From Galerina marginata (taxonomy: Eukaryota > Basidiomycota > Agaricomycetes > Agaricales > Galerinaceae): a DNA stretch of 64,000 nt. Under the pieces are notes generated by a model, which saw only the letters and a program-made list of their open reading frames with translations, ran no database searches and was not told the DNA's origin. Positions within the stretch are counted from its first letter, which is position 1; the number at the start of each line of letters is the position of its first letter. The stretch is taken from NCBI GenBank assembly GCA_023014335.1, contig JAECYW010000007.1, forward strand, positions 2,914,001 to 2,978,000, given 5' to 3'. The position numbers and the translations under genes were made by a program. Below, in pieces: positions 47,902 to 59,698 of this stretch.

Positions 47902-50900
47902 ATGCCGTCTGTTGAGCGCTTTCCTTACCATTCCTCAACCTTAACTGCTTCTCGTTCGTCTTCGATGGCTGAAGATTCTAAAATTTATGTTGAGGAACGT
48001 AACTGTAGGTATCTCATCCATATAATCTGTTCTTCATTGGGTGACCTGATTTTCGGTTTAGCAGTCAAGCGCAAGATACCGGACGGTGTTCCTACTAACT
48101 ACCACTCACATCGTTCGAAAGGAAACCGTGATCCATGTGGCCACACCATGGGCGGTAGAAACCTTGTTGTTTCCATAGACGGTACTGTGAACCAGTTCGG
48201 AGTGAAGGTACGTGTCTTCCGCGGCTGTCCAGTTACATAAATCTCGCTGATGCCGTCGAAAGAACACGAATGTTATTGAACTCTACAATCTTATCCTGAA
48301 AGATGATGAGCATAACCAGTTAACCTGGTATAACAGCGGTATCGGAACATATGCTCGCCCGTCCTGGAAATCCTTGAAGTTCTACCGCCAGGTCGTCTAT
48401 CACAAGGTCGATTTGGCAATTGCATGGTATGTCGACGGATTACATTTTATGTCATATTCTTACCTCACCATTTGCTTTTTTCAGGGATTTCGAACGGACA
48501 GTCATAGCCGCATATCGCTGGCTATCTGAAAATTATAAGTCTGGTGATTGTATATTTCTATTCGGTATGTCAGAGCTATATGTCACCGATCACATTTCGT
48601 TGTTCAGTAAATTCTGACGAGCGATTAGGGTTTTCTCGCGGCGCGTATCAGGTTTGCGTGCTCTCGGCAATGATTGACAAGGTGAGATATGTTTTTATTT
48701 CAAACTCTTTCGTCAGACGTAATGGCTCCAATTTGTAGGTTGGCCTCATCTACAAGGGAAACGAGATGCAGATACCATTGTGCGTGCCAATTTTTGCGTG
48801 CTTTATTGTTCAATAATCGAGTAAATTTAGCGCATATGAGCTTTATTGCGACCCAGAAAGCGACAAGCCTTCCTACTCAGTCACTCAAATCGGGTCCTCG
48901 GACATACGACAAAAGTTGTCTTTGGCCAAGCGATTCAGGACATTGTTCTCCGGTAAGGACAAAGAAAAACGGACCGAGGACCAAACAACCATGGCCGACC
49001 GGTTCAAAACTGCATTTTCTCGCAAAGATGTAAAGGTTCACTTTGTTGGCGCCTGGTATGCTACGCATACTACAATTGGGGGAATTGTATTCTGACGAAA
49101 ATTTTCAGGGATACCGTTTCGTCTATTGGAATTGTGCGTGGGACTCAGATGCTGCCGCGAACAGTCGACGGGATGAAACACGTATGCTTATTCCGCCATG
49201 CACTAGCACTTGACGAACGACGTGTCAAATTCTTGCCCGAGTATGCGTACGGAGGTTCGGCTCAGCCGCCAGCGGTACCGCGGGGCCAGAAACCTTCAAC
49301 GAGTAGCAAAGGACATTCAGAAGCTCCGAATAATCTATCTAGCGAGGAGAAGGAGGATCTGCCTGCAAAGGATACACCTCCAGACGGCATAGTCGCAGCT
49401 GGAAATAGTGACGCAGTCAGCAGTTCAAATGTCGAGAAGGAGCCACTGGAAGAAAATCCGCATACATTGGAAGTCTGGTTTGCGGGGACGCATTCAGATA
49501 TGTATGTATTTCAACTTTTAAATCCAGGAAAAAAAATGATAATTCATTGCATCTAGAGGAGGTGGGAATGCTGAAAATGCCAGGATGGATCGTAGCAGGC
49601 CTCCTCTGAGGTGGATGGTATTCGAAGCCGGGGCGCATGGTCTTCGTACGGCACGATTTGATCGTGTGTTGCCTCCTGACGAGCAGGTCGACATCAAAGA
49701 ATCGTTAACGTGGGCATGGTGGCCGCTCGAGCTTCTTTGCTTGCCGCGGTTGACGTACACGAGGCAGGAAAAAGGAGAACAAAGGACTTATAAGTAAGCA
49801 TTCTCGACTTACGAGTTTTTTGAGTATTTTCTCTTGACTAACTGGTTCATCAGGCCTCACGTTGGTTCAACCCGTAAACTCCATGCCGGACAGAAAATAC
49901 ATGGATCCTTCATGTTGACTGATAAAACGAACAAGGAGTACACTCCAAAAGCACGCCCTTTAGATAATAACCGGTCCTTCTGGGAAATAGCGCGCAAGGA
50001 CGGGCTCGGCGATTGGCAGGCAGTCGACTTGTACGAATATGCCCAAAAACTCGTAGACAAGTCCACATCCACCACGGAAGATACTAGCACTATCTGGCAG
50101 ACGTTGCGCCAAACTGCTTCGTCAGGTAACCGCACTATACCTTTCATTTATCCGTCATTTAAATAAGGAAACCATAGGGGATGGACGACAGGCTGTGTAC
50201 GAAGCGTTGATCAAGGCGCTGAAGAATTCCTCTTTTGAGCTTGATATCAAGCACCAACTTCTGACCAACGCAGTGGTCACCCTAAAGGATAGTGCACGGA
50301 CCGACATCTTTCTCAAACTCGAGCATTCACTCAATGTACAAACCTCTGTGTCAGACCTTTGGAAAAGCAATAGAAATGAATACCAGGAGATCGCTCGACA
50401 ATTCATGGAGCAGTACACAGATCGTAAATGAATACCATTCATCTTCTAGAATAAACCGATAACTTTCATCTGCAGCTGCCCCACTTGTATCGAATGGACA
50501 CAAAGATTTTGTCAGATCTGTTGCATTCTCGCCAGATGGCAGACGCGTAGTCTCGGGGTCAGACGACAAGACAGTTCGGATCTGGGACGCGGAGACGGGG
50601 AAGCAGGTTGGAGAGCCATTCCAAGGACACACAAATTGGGTCTATTCTGTAGCATTCTCGCCAGATGGCAGACGCGTAGTCTCGGGGGGCGACATGACCG
50701 TTCGGATCTGGGACGCGGAGACGGGGAAGCAGGTTGGAGAGCCGTTTCAAGGACACACAAATTGGGTCGAATCTGTCGCATTCTCACCAGACGGCAGCCG
50801 CGTAGTCTCGGGGTCGAGCGACAAGACAGTTCGGATCTGGGATGCGGAGACGGGGAGGCAGGTTGGAGAGCCGTTCCAAGGACACCAATATTCGGTCTAT

Positions 50901-51275
50901 TCTGTCGCATTCTCGCCAGACGGCAAGCGCGTAGTCTCGGGGTCAAGCGACTGGACAGTTCGGAGCTGGAATGCGGAAACGGGGAAGCAGGTTGGAGAGC
51001 CATTCCAGGGACATACAAGATGGGTTTGTTCTGTGGCATTCTCGCCAGATGGCAGGCGCGTAGCCTCGGGGTCAGTCGACCAGACAGTTCGGATTTGGGA
51101 CGCGGAGACGGGGAAGCAGGTTGGAGAGCCGTTCCAAGGACACACAGGGTGGGTTTGTTCTGTCGCGTTCTCGCCAGACGGCAGGCGCATGGTCTCGGGG
51201 TCGTATGACAAAACGGTTCGGATCTGGGATGCAGAAATATGGGAGGTTCCTCAACCAGTATCCACGGGAGGTTAG
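47902..51275 (+). CDS. DUF2235 alpha/beta-hydrolase fused to six WD40 repeats
   Basis: Twelve exons join in perfect phase to 919 residues: 47902-48004, 48062-48207, 48263-48426, 48485-48564, 48629-48681, 48739-48779, 48831-49055, 49109-49501, 49557-49793, 49854-50125, 50178-50423 and 50476-51275. The first half is a DUF2235 (Tle1-like) hydrolase: SIDGTVNQFG with NTNVIELYNL, SGIGTYARP, nucleophile elbow LFGFSRGAY (Ser about 167), acidic block VGAWDTVSSIG (Asp about 272) and FAGTHSDIGGGN (His about 399). All three expected catalytic residues are present. A Ser/Pro/Glu-rich insert (about 300-390) precedes the His block. After a helical linker, residues from about 660 form six WD40 repeats ending at a short tail. 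DUF2235 relatives include bacterial phospholipase effectors; here the substrate is unknown. I infer a soluble enzyme controlled by a repeat sensor, comparable to fungal NLR-type architectures although no NTPase domain is present. The start codon is the first in frame after a MITE. Confidence 0.9.
50496..51242 (+). repeat. Six tandem WD40-encoding repeats, 129-bp unit
   Basis: Repeat starts (Gly-His codons) fall at 50496, 50625, 50751, 50880, 51009 and 51138, so spacing is 129, 126, 129, 129 and 129 bp. The second unit lacks one codon (SGGDMTV in place of SGSxDxTV). Nucleotide identity between units is very high. Differences cluster at repeat positions 3-5, 7, 16, 23 and 25 counted from Gly-His (KDF, TNW, TNW, QYS, TRW, TGW at 3-5). 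The array sits in the last exon and must be under recent amplification or gene conversion. Six blades rather than seven could mean a variable repeat number or an incomplete propeller. Confidence 0.9.
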
Positions 51276-52319
51276 GGCTGAGCATGAGGGTGGTAGCTCG
51301 CAGTGATATATACGTAGGAATACCTAGGCTGCATCTCGTTCGCTTGCAGCTACGGATTGCTATACCCATGCATTTTATACACTATTTACTCTTTTCCTTT
51401 TTTTTTTGTGGTTCACTTTAAATAGCCTGAGCGTCTGGAAAATGGTCAGTTGCTGGTGCAAATCGACTAACAAATTGGGCGATCAATGTGGATGCGTCAA
51501 CTCGACTTGTTTCAATGTTTAATATTTTTTAAATTTTGATCTCAGTCCTCCGAGTCAACCACCATCGTCGTCGTCGACTGTGGCCGTTAAGGTAAGAAGC
51601 TCGAACCTGTTCTACTAGTACAAGCCCTACTAGCACATCCTATGCGACACGAAAGCCCCACCGCGTTATACATCTCAGATCCACCACCGATTTTTTGATA
51701 GAGGACCGCCATCGCCGTCAAATACGGTTATCCAATTGGCAGTTGCGGCATAACACCACTGCCCATATGCCTTGCCGTGTAATTTTGCTACTAATGTAGA
51801 CGCTGCTCTCGCAGCTGCAGTTGCTACCCCACCTGTTCTAAATCACGCCTTATACCCCTCGATTGGTGCAGCTTTTATTCAATTTGGCAGTTCTCTCCAC
51901 GAAGGAAACAAGATTGAGTCGTTGGCATTATTCAGAGCTCGTTTGTATCCATACGAAGTTCTACAGGTGCCTGCATGGGTTGTTCCACCACGTCGTGTGC
52001 TCCCTGAACTGTTTTGAGGGATGTTCGACTGATGTTCGACTTCTTCACTAGTACAACTTCCGCTTCTCCTCACTGCTCTGCGTTTCAAGACTGAGGTCTG
52101 TTCGAGCTCCCCCACCGCTGCAGCTCATAATATCGCGATATCGGAAGAGATGGAGAGCTGGCGAAAGCAATAGAGCTGGAGCTCAATCCCTCGTAGGTTC
52201 TCCTGCCTCATTTCACAAATATAAAACGAAATCGGGAGGAGGTGGGTAGGGTCAGTATAAGTCAAGTAGAGTATAAGTTAAGTATAACCGGCTGGAGAAC
52301 ATGTCTCGTCAAATTTGCG
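51276..52319. other. No confident gene; 3' flank of the DUF2235-WD40 gene
   Basis: Short frames only. A small CGT/CGTC microsatellite-like stretch (ATCGTCGTCGTCGAC) occurs near 51568. No repeats of the dispersed family until about 52320. Confidence 0.35.
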
Positions 52320-55180
52320 TCAAATTTCCCCCAACAATCTTTAGCACCCGGACGCCGAGCGGCATCGCGGTGGTTGGATCTATCGTTGAGCAATACAAGC
52401 AGTGGGGTGTGCTCTCGGAAAGTTAAATGCGTCCAGTAGGAATAAAGAGATATCGTTCACCTTTGAGATAAGATTGTGATCTGACAATCATCGTGAGAAT
52501 TCGTTGGGGTAAGATCGGCTGGTCCTCGGCATTGCCAACGTGGGGCTAAACTCAACCTTAGAACTGTACAGTCGACGGCGTCCCCTTCCCATCAGCCTTC
52601 GTCTTCCGGTCTCTACTCTTGTCTACGTTTTCGCGTTATCGGTTATTTTCCTTTGCAATGGCGGACGCTAAGTACTAAATGAGTAAAGGTGTTCTTCATG
52701 TATTCATTCGTTCTTTGGCTAATATTTGACTCGTTGACAGCAGTGTGTCTAGGTTCTGGGGCGGCAGACGGGTCGTGCTGGATGTATGGTACATAATCGA
52801 TCTCGACGCGTCCAGAGGAACGATACTTCTCTTCCTATGTGTGCAATTTCCCTTGTTTCGCCTCGTTCCGTCGTAGTACGGTCGTACTTACCCACTCGCT
52901 TTCGTCTCAGCTCTCAACTCCTGCAAGACACGTCTGGATAACCCTGCCAGTGAAGCTTCGAATGGTGTTTGCTTAAGGTTTGTCTTCGATTTTCTTCTGA
53001 TTCACCAACTTATACGCGGTCTTTCAATCTCGTTTAGCCCACATCGCCGGTTGGATCCTCGGCCGGTGGATGAGTACATGTTCGTAGCTTAAGAAGCATA
53101 AGGCTGGCACTTAAACTGCCCTGATTTTGGTGTCGAGGGAGCTACAGCGCGTTTCGAACGTCGACATCGGCGGTCATGGGTAGTGGAGCTGAGCACGGGT
53201 TGTCCGGAGGGATTCAGACCACTCCTTGGATCACCAGCTCTTACCAGTGCCACCTCTCTGCGAAATATCGCCGTGGTTATGGGTACAAATTGCTAATGGT
53301 TCGTTTCCATTTTACCCTTACATTTGGTGTTACTGACTTGTAACGTGTAGAGTAGAATTCCCAGCGGGATTTACCGTCCTTTCTCAAGCTCAATATTGGA
53401 CTCCTTCATGTCGTCGTGGTGGAAGCGATGGTCCGGTTCCTGCTATAGGTCCGCTGTGTGTTCATTTTCCTGATCTTCTCTTATTCCGGGTGAAACACTG
53501 ACCATCAATATTACTGTAGGCTCCATGCTTCTACACATTCCTGTGATGTGAGCCGGCGAACCCCTGTCGGCGCTGAATGGCCGACGAGTGAGTCAGTAAC
53601 TTATCAGTATATATTCTCTATTTCCGTTCTGACCTTCTTTTGGGAGCAAGAATGTGGCTGAGCGATCCTGAGGTTTGAGGGCTTTTACTATTAGATAGGT
53701 AATAGCTTTCAATACGGCCATGGAGGTCGTCTACGGCCCAAATTGAATGCAACGACCTCCTCCGCCTGGCCCGGCGCGACGCGAAGGAAGACGTGCGCTT
53801 CCGTTGCCCCTCTATTGCGACTAGCCAAGTTTTTTTGTTCTGAATCTTGGACTTCACGTTTTGATTTACGATCGAGTTGACAGCGGTGCATCCGATCTAA
53901 AGGTTTTGGATTACTCCTAGGACTACGGCCACTACTTTGAGCAACGTCGGCATTGCTTCCGTTATTTTCATTCGTTTTCAGTATAATTCTATCACTGATG
54001 GTTTACTGACACCGAACGAGTAGGACAGCCATTTACTGTGTCGCTATCGAGCTCGCCACAAGGCCGCTTATCAACTATCCTGTTCTGATTATTCGTCCAT
54101 CTACCGCTCAGCCCGCTATCCATCAACCTCCGAACGTGTCTGCTTGTCTTTCCGCAGCGATAAGTCTCAGGGGTTCTCCCTTTTTTACCGCCCGTCAAAG
54201 AGTTCTTCAACCTCAAAGGTCTACCTTGATGGTTTGAACCGACCAGTTAGGCCAAGATTAGAGTCTACATATCCGGTATGTGGTTCATTCGTCCCAACTT
54301 CGCTTTTTTACTCATCGCAGGCCGAACTTTATCCCCTTCTTCCAATTTCCATTGCGTTTACGCGGCCGTAATGTCGTGTGGTCACTGCTTTTCCCTTGAG
54401 ACAGTGAATCCTAAGTAAAAGGTACGTGTTTCTTCCCGAACTTCGTTTGTTCCTTGGATGGTCGCTAACACCAGTCTATCTAGGTTATGGGGTTGGAGGC
54501 ACGTCGTTGTAAACCAACAGAAATTTATCGAGCTCTATGAGCTTAGAAGCATGATCTTACAGTCCTCGGCGTGTGATTTCCCTAATTTCCCCATCTTTTT
54601 GTCTTACTGACTAGTGTCCGACACAGCTCTCACCTCCTGCGAGACACATATGGATTCTGGATAACCCTTTCGGAGGTTCAAACGAATTTTAGTATGGGTA
54701 TGTTGTCGATATTTTCTCGTGAATCACCAGCTCATCCAGTCTTTCTACCATGTTTAGCCCACGTCATCCCTGGGAGGGTTTTTTCTTTCTCTAAAACAAG
54801 GTACATATCAATCCCTTGCTTCAGTTTATTCCTTCATTAATAGCGGATACTCGTTTGTCTAGGCTCTCGCTGGGGTATGCTCGTTACTCTCACTTGATCC
54901 AGGCGAGTTATTTAATGAGGCGGCATTGTTAAGCTCTCTCTTGTCCTCTGGACGAGCGCTGTATGTTCAAAAATTTATTGAGCGTTGTCAAGCAAAGCCA
55001 TGTTTCATATTTTTGTTCCTTCATGCGCTCACCTGTACTCATTAAAGTTTATCGCCACCTCAGACTTCAATGACCTGCCACAGAATCTCTTTAATGCCTC
55101 GTTCGAAAAACCATGCGAGGTCGGGCACATGATGCCCGCTAAGTGTGTACGTGTGAGGTTCAGATAAACAATTCGTAGAT
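52320..55180 (+). repeat. Dispersed repeat family, copy 7
   Basis: Recognisable pieces in family order: CGCCGAGCGGCATCGCGGTGG (about 52352), TGCTCTCGGAAAG in place of the donor, GAGATAAGATTG at 52463, AATCATCGTGAGAATT, and AACTGTACAGTCGAC near 52563. Degenerate second-exon blocks follow at about 52755-52830 and again at 54485-54545. The TCACAGCTCTC...GAGACACGT/GACACATATGGAT block appears at both 52915 and 54625, so this copy also carries an internal duplication. Too decayed to translate. Confidence 0.45.
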
Positions 55181-55390
55181 TAGCCGTTCAGAGGAAAGGC
55201 GGGTACAGTGGAGACGTCCAAGCTTAAGCTTGATCGAGTGTCGGAGTGATCAGTTAAGCTCCGGCATAAGTACTTAATTATGTAATTTATATATATCCAA
55301 ATTCGGAAATATCAATTACATAAGATACATACGCAACCCTTCGTAAGGGCTTCGTTTCACTGAAGGTGATAAGTAACCGTTAAAACGTTC

Positions 55391-56202
55391 ATGTTTCACG
55401 AGCTCGAGTTCAATATGTCAACGAACTCGCAGGTCTTTCGGAACCCAGCTCTAGGAGCTGTCACAGACAACGACGACATCTTAACCGCTCATTCGTCGGA
55501 CCAAATCAAGTCAACACTTGGGCGGTACAGTCTGAGGGACGCGGTGTGTACTGTGTCTATTCTATTCACTGTCTATTATTGAAAGATCCCTAGAATATTC
55601 AGCGCATCGCAAATACTGATCTGCATCGAGCAGCACAAGAATACAAAACTCAGCGATGCCTTTCACTGGCACATGCCCGAAGTGTGATCTCCATAGCGCA
55701 CCGGTGTGAGACTTTCCATAAGGATCGTGAAATCCAGCTGCTGCTGCACTTAATGGAGTCTGGTGGCGAACATACGCCCCAAACTGCTTATTATCTTGCT
55801 ACTTTAGTCAGGCATACTCTCGAGGCCGAGGAGGACCACCTTTTATCAATGCTGCAGGAAAGAGAGCTTATGTCCATCATGCTCCGAGATGCGATCGAAG
55901 AGGCTCAGGTTCACTGTGCAAGCGCTGAGACTCAAGTCGAAAAACTCGAAATTTACCTATCCAACCAGACGGGCCAGCTCCCGAATTCTCGTCTTATGCA
56001 GGAGGGACTCCAACCCGCCTTTCCAGCATCGGTCCTTGAATCCTACCAACAGTACTTAAAAAAAAACCTCCCACATCACTGGCTTGCTGGCTCTGACGCA
56101 TTAGCTCAGTCACCGATAATATCGACTTGTACAGATCTATCCAATGGGGTGTTCGAAGATATTGAAAACGGGTATGAGCCATATCTCAAAACAGTTGACT
56201 GA
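55391..56202 (+). CDS. Coiled-coil protein of unknown function
   Basis: Two exons, 55391-55543 and 55594-56202, join in phase (50-bp intron, GTGTGT...TAG) to 253 residues. ATG at 55391 or the later one at 55415 could start translation; the second gives MSTNSQVF. The bulk of the protein is charged and helical, with heptad-like stretches (YYLATLVRHTLEAEEDHLL, MLQERELMSIMLRDAIEEA, ETQVEKLEIYL), so a coiled coil is likely. No enzymatic motif or signal peptide. It resembles uncharacterised short coiled-coil proteins of Agaricomycetes, but I cannot name the family. Confidence 0.6.
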
Positions 56203-56804
56203 AGCTCCATTCTTACCACCGTTTCTGTAGGGACGATGGATCCTTCTCCTCCCTTTCGCCAAGGCAATAACTCACGACTGGTGTCTGTATCCTTATTTCG
56301 CATGTTCGCATGCTTACCACACCCCGAGAAATCCCGATATATATTTTTATTAGTGCCTGTATCGCTTCGACGTCCAATCTAAACATATCTACGGCAGGTT
56401 CTGATTCACCAACAGCTTGGATGTTACATCTTCGTATCAATGCAAGCGGAACAGAGAATTTGGAAGAAAAAACCCACGTTAGTACGTATCACCGTTCTTC
56501 GAATCGATCTCGCCTCGCGCTGGGTGGGGATTTACGCGACAGTCATGAACGTTGTTCATCGCTCAATCTCCTCTTTTTTTTTTAGCTTTCGGTATTCGTT
56601 TTGGTTCTAATTCATACCAAAGAACTTTTCTTACCGATATCACCTTACTTCTGCCGTCCGGAATTTTGTCCTAAACCCACTCAAATCTAATACCCTCATA
56701 TGCCTCATTTTTTACACGATCTATCTGTCCAACTGCATTTTAGTTAACTTTGAAAGGCAAACGAGACCAAAAACCATCTGATAATCGAAACACGAAGCTC
56801 CTTT
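56203..56804. other. Convergent intergenic region, nothing recognised
   Basis: Lies between the 3' ends of the coiled-coil gene (+) and the F-box-like gene (-). A poly-T run near 56573-56584. No gene or repeat seen. Confidence 0.45.
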
Positions 56805-58228
56805 TTAGCAAATGACGACAACCACATTGAGGCCGGCGGGTAGTACAGACTTGAACATAGGTCCACCTGGTAAAATGAGATTTATCAATTGGAACCGAAT
56901 CCATCTGAGCGTGGGTTCGCTCAGTGGTCCCGGGTCGCGGAGTTCAAAGTTGACTCTGAGGTATAATTTGACAGAGACACTTTGGAGGAGAGGGTGTTTG
57001 TCACGTAGTTTGGCGGGGTCGAGGACAGTCCATGCGGGGTCACCATTCCCGAAGAAAAAGGATGCGTCATCCGACCCGACAGTAGCATTAAGGACGATTT
57101 GAATGAACTGAAGTTGTGATGGGCACGATATATGGGTGAGGAGGCTGAAAATTTTCTCCATGGCTGGCATGGCTTCGGCCATCTCGATGTGAATATTCAA
57201 TCGAAGGTCAACGAGCTGTGACAGCCTGCGTATATCTATGGAATCAGCTAGTGGTTGTACATGGGTAACCAGGGGATTCGGAGCGAGTAACAGCCTATGT
57301 CCAAGCCGTTTTAGCTTCCGGCTTGTCTAAAAGGAACAACGTGAAGAACCTACAATTCAAGAGACTTGAGGGAAAGCTGTGCTTTTTCAATCAAGTCCCG
57401 GGCCCCAACAAGGTCGCGATGGCCTTCAATTTGTGCTCGAAGTCGCTGAAGGCCAGATAGGTCAATGTTAAGCTGCGAGAGGTTTTCGCAGAAGTTGGTG
57501 GTGCATAGCTGTAGTTCAAGTTCTTTGATTACGATACAAGCGGGGGCAGAATGGGATCTACTTTGAGAACTGTCGTCGGCTCGCCTGAGCGTGGTAGAAA
57601 CGAGGTGCAAGGATTGCAAAGACGGACACCTCATAAAAATGTTCGTTGGAAGGTGTGATAAATTGGAGATCCGTAGTTGGCGGAATTTCACTGAATGGAG
57701 CAGATTATTGAGTGGTTTGAATATGGATCGACTACTATCTGGCCACGAAATGGGAATGGGGCGCATCTTGTTTCCAGTTATCCAAAGAGTTTCCAAATTC
57801 TTCGCGTGGGACACTAGTGTGCCAAGTACCAAATGTAATCCAGATGCGCCATGAAACAGAACCGCTTGGGTCCCAAATTCGATATGAATTTTGCGTATTA
57901 AGTGCTTGAAGTCAGAGTCGCTTTGTATAAGGCTGGATAAAGCCTCAAGTCGTTGGTGGAGAGCCGATGCGAAGTCTGACCGGCTTGGTCGCTCTCCAGC
58001 CAGGGATGGTACCGATTCGGAAATCACGACTGCGGACAGGAGGTATTTGCGGGATACCGCGCTAAAAGAACGAGAGACAAGGGTGCAAGCTTCAAGGGCG
58101 TCTCGTGCTTCCTTTCCCTCCAGTCCTTGGTGAACCTGTTTGACAAAGAGATCGATCAATTCTGGTGGAAAAGGGTGCGATTCTTGGAGAGAAATCAAAG
58201 CAAAAGTCTCAATTAATGTTGAAACCAT
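56805..58228 (-). CDS. F-box-like / leucine-rich protein
   Basis: Complement of exons 57354-58228 and 56805-57294, joined in phase across a 59-bp intron, 454 residues. The N-terminus has the Agaricomycete F-box-like pattern PFPPELIDLFV ... ALEACTLVSRSFSAVSRKYLLS (about residues 19-66). The rest alternates hydrophobic strands and helices as in degenerate LRRs (LRISNLSHLPTNIFMRC, LQSLHLVSTTLRRA, VIKELELQLC, LRLNIHIEMAEAM). Such proteins probably act as substrate adaptors of SCF ubiquitin ligases; expanded families are common in mushrooms. No stop or frameshift found. Confidence 0.72.
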
Positions 58229-58943
58229 GACTCTGGTATGTCTTCAGGAATGGCAATCGGAATGGACAGAAACTCGGATCTGTTGATAACGTTCACCTAC
58301 AAAGTTAGATCGGAGTTTCGAAATGTATTTGACTTTTGCCTCTGATATCAACATAATACGTCATTATAAACCAACGGCTGGACACTCGCACATCTCACAA
58401 CTGCTTATCACATAGATTTGCTCGCGTCTCGTGTTAATCCTATCACCTGAATACACACTAATTACCAGTATTTTAGCCAGCTTTATCCTTTGAACTCCAA
58501 CTTGAACACGGGAGTGGTAAATAAGCTAGATTTGGCTAGATCCATGCCCGGCGTCGCTTTCACCAGCGTCCTGGACCTGTGGGTCGCCTTACAAAATTAT
58601 GAGTAGTTGAGGTCAACAGGCAGGTTGAGTCATGTTGAGCACAACGTCGATAACTGAGGTTCATTTTCAGGTGTTTATGCGGCGCCATAATGAAGGACCG
58701 CTCGCTGAGAGTTATAATTTACTTGAGTATTTCGATCGCACTGAAAATTCCCCACCGTTTGGGAGTTTGCTCTCAGACCTCAATGCCAAGCACCAGGCTG
58801 CAATACTGTTGATTGGACGAAATATCAAGACACTTTACTGTCGGTTAACTTCTAATACTTAGTCATGATCAGTACCAAGAATTTGATGGCGTACATAGCC
58901 TCTCCCGCTCTCTCACAGCTATCGAACAGTTCGATTCTGTAGG
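58229..58943. other. Intergenic region with a small unassigned frame
   Basis: A 76-codon plus-strand frame at 58632-58862 has protein-like composition, but no motif or signal peptide; a TTTTCAG acceptor at 58665 suggests it could be the last exon of something. I cannot support a gene. Confidence 0.3.
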
Positions 58944-58950
58944 TATAAAA
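58944..58950 (+). promoter_or_regulatory. TATA box upstream of a small secreted protein gene
   Basis: TATAAAA 80-87 bases upstream of the ATG at 59031, in a GGTATAAAAGTCG context. The sequence between holds a pyrimidine-rich leader (CTTCACAGCTAACA before ATG). Inferred from sequence and distance. Confidence 0.5.
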
Positions 58951-59030
58951 GTCGTCCTGCCATCGTCAATATCTTCATCAGCTACCGATTAAACACAAGT
59001 CTACCAGAACTCCCCACTTCACAGCTAACA

Positions 59031-59321
59031 ATGGGCTTCACTTTCACCATTGTCACCGTAACTACTTTCTTCGCCATTACTGCCGCGGCGGCGTCTGCGC
59101 CTAACTCTATGAAGCGCGCCGACCTTGACGGCCTTGATCCCGCTGTTGAGGTGGACTTGGCGCCGATTTGCGAATGTCCATGCTGCCACTGTGAGCTTTT
59201 CTTGACGGATTCATCCACAGTTTCGCCATGTAAGCCGACCACGGCTTTCTTGAAGTTATGCAAGGATTCTCTCCAACTTCTCAGTCTCTCTTATTATGCT
59301 ACCGACTTGTCCTTATCTTAG
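59031..59321 (+). CDS. Small secreted cysteine-rich protein 1
   Basis: ATG 59031 opens a clear signal peptide (TIVTVTTFFAITAAAASA), followed by a dibasic Lys-Arg site in NSMKRADLD (possible Kex2 processing) and then the cluster ICECPCCHCELF (five cysteines in ten residues). As read the frame runs 96 codons to TAG 59319-59321. A GTAAGC donor at about 59229 may start an intron, so the C-terminus is uncertain. No known effector or hydrophobin pattern (a hydrophobin would need eight Cys in a defined spacing). A TATA box lies upstream. Extracellular role unknown. Confidence 0.55.
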   Translation: MGFTFTIVTVTTFFAITAAAASAPNSMKRADLDGLDPAVEVDLAPICECPCCHCELFLTDSSTVSPCKPTTAFLKLCKDSLQLLSLSYYATDLSLS

Positions 59322-59566
59322 TTCTGTTTACCAGCTCATTGAAAAGTGGTGTACTCCAGAGAGGTTGACTCGCCTGGCTGCACCCATAAATTTGTATATA
59401 CGCACAGTCACCATTGCTTTCTGCGGCAGTCCACGGCTTGTTTCTCGTGTCAAAGTGGATTTTGTAGGCTTAATCTATTTGACAGCGGGTAAGGCTGTTT
59501 CCTCACAACTCCTGCATCCCTAATGATTAATCTGAGGCTCGCCGCTAAGAAAAGAAAGCATTCAAC

Positions 59567-59573
59567 TATAAAT
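59567..59573 (+). promoter_or_regulatory. TATA-like box upstream of small secreted protein 2
   Basis: TATAAAT about 126 bases before the ATG at 59699. Somewhat far for a core promoter but the only candidate in the region. Confidence 0.35.
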
Positions 59574-59698
59574 ATCCTTTGCAGTCTATTCTAAGAGTCA
59601 GGGTCTGCACACTGTGCGCGTTTTCGCAGCCTGTCATGGTCCCAGGTATATTTAAGCGTTCTCAAAATTTTTTCGTCTCTCTTATTGTCATCCCCAGA

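Noticed and set aside
50496..51242. Direct repeats considered as a CRISPR-like or satellite array
   Set aside because: The repeats are in frame and encode canonical WD40 blades; there are no spacers.
50512..51369. 285-codon minus-strand frame across the WD40 array
   Set aside because: Antisense shadow of the tandem WD40 repeats; its repeats mirror the 129-bp unit and it has no independent support.
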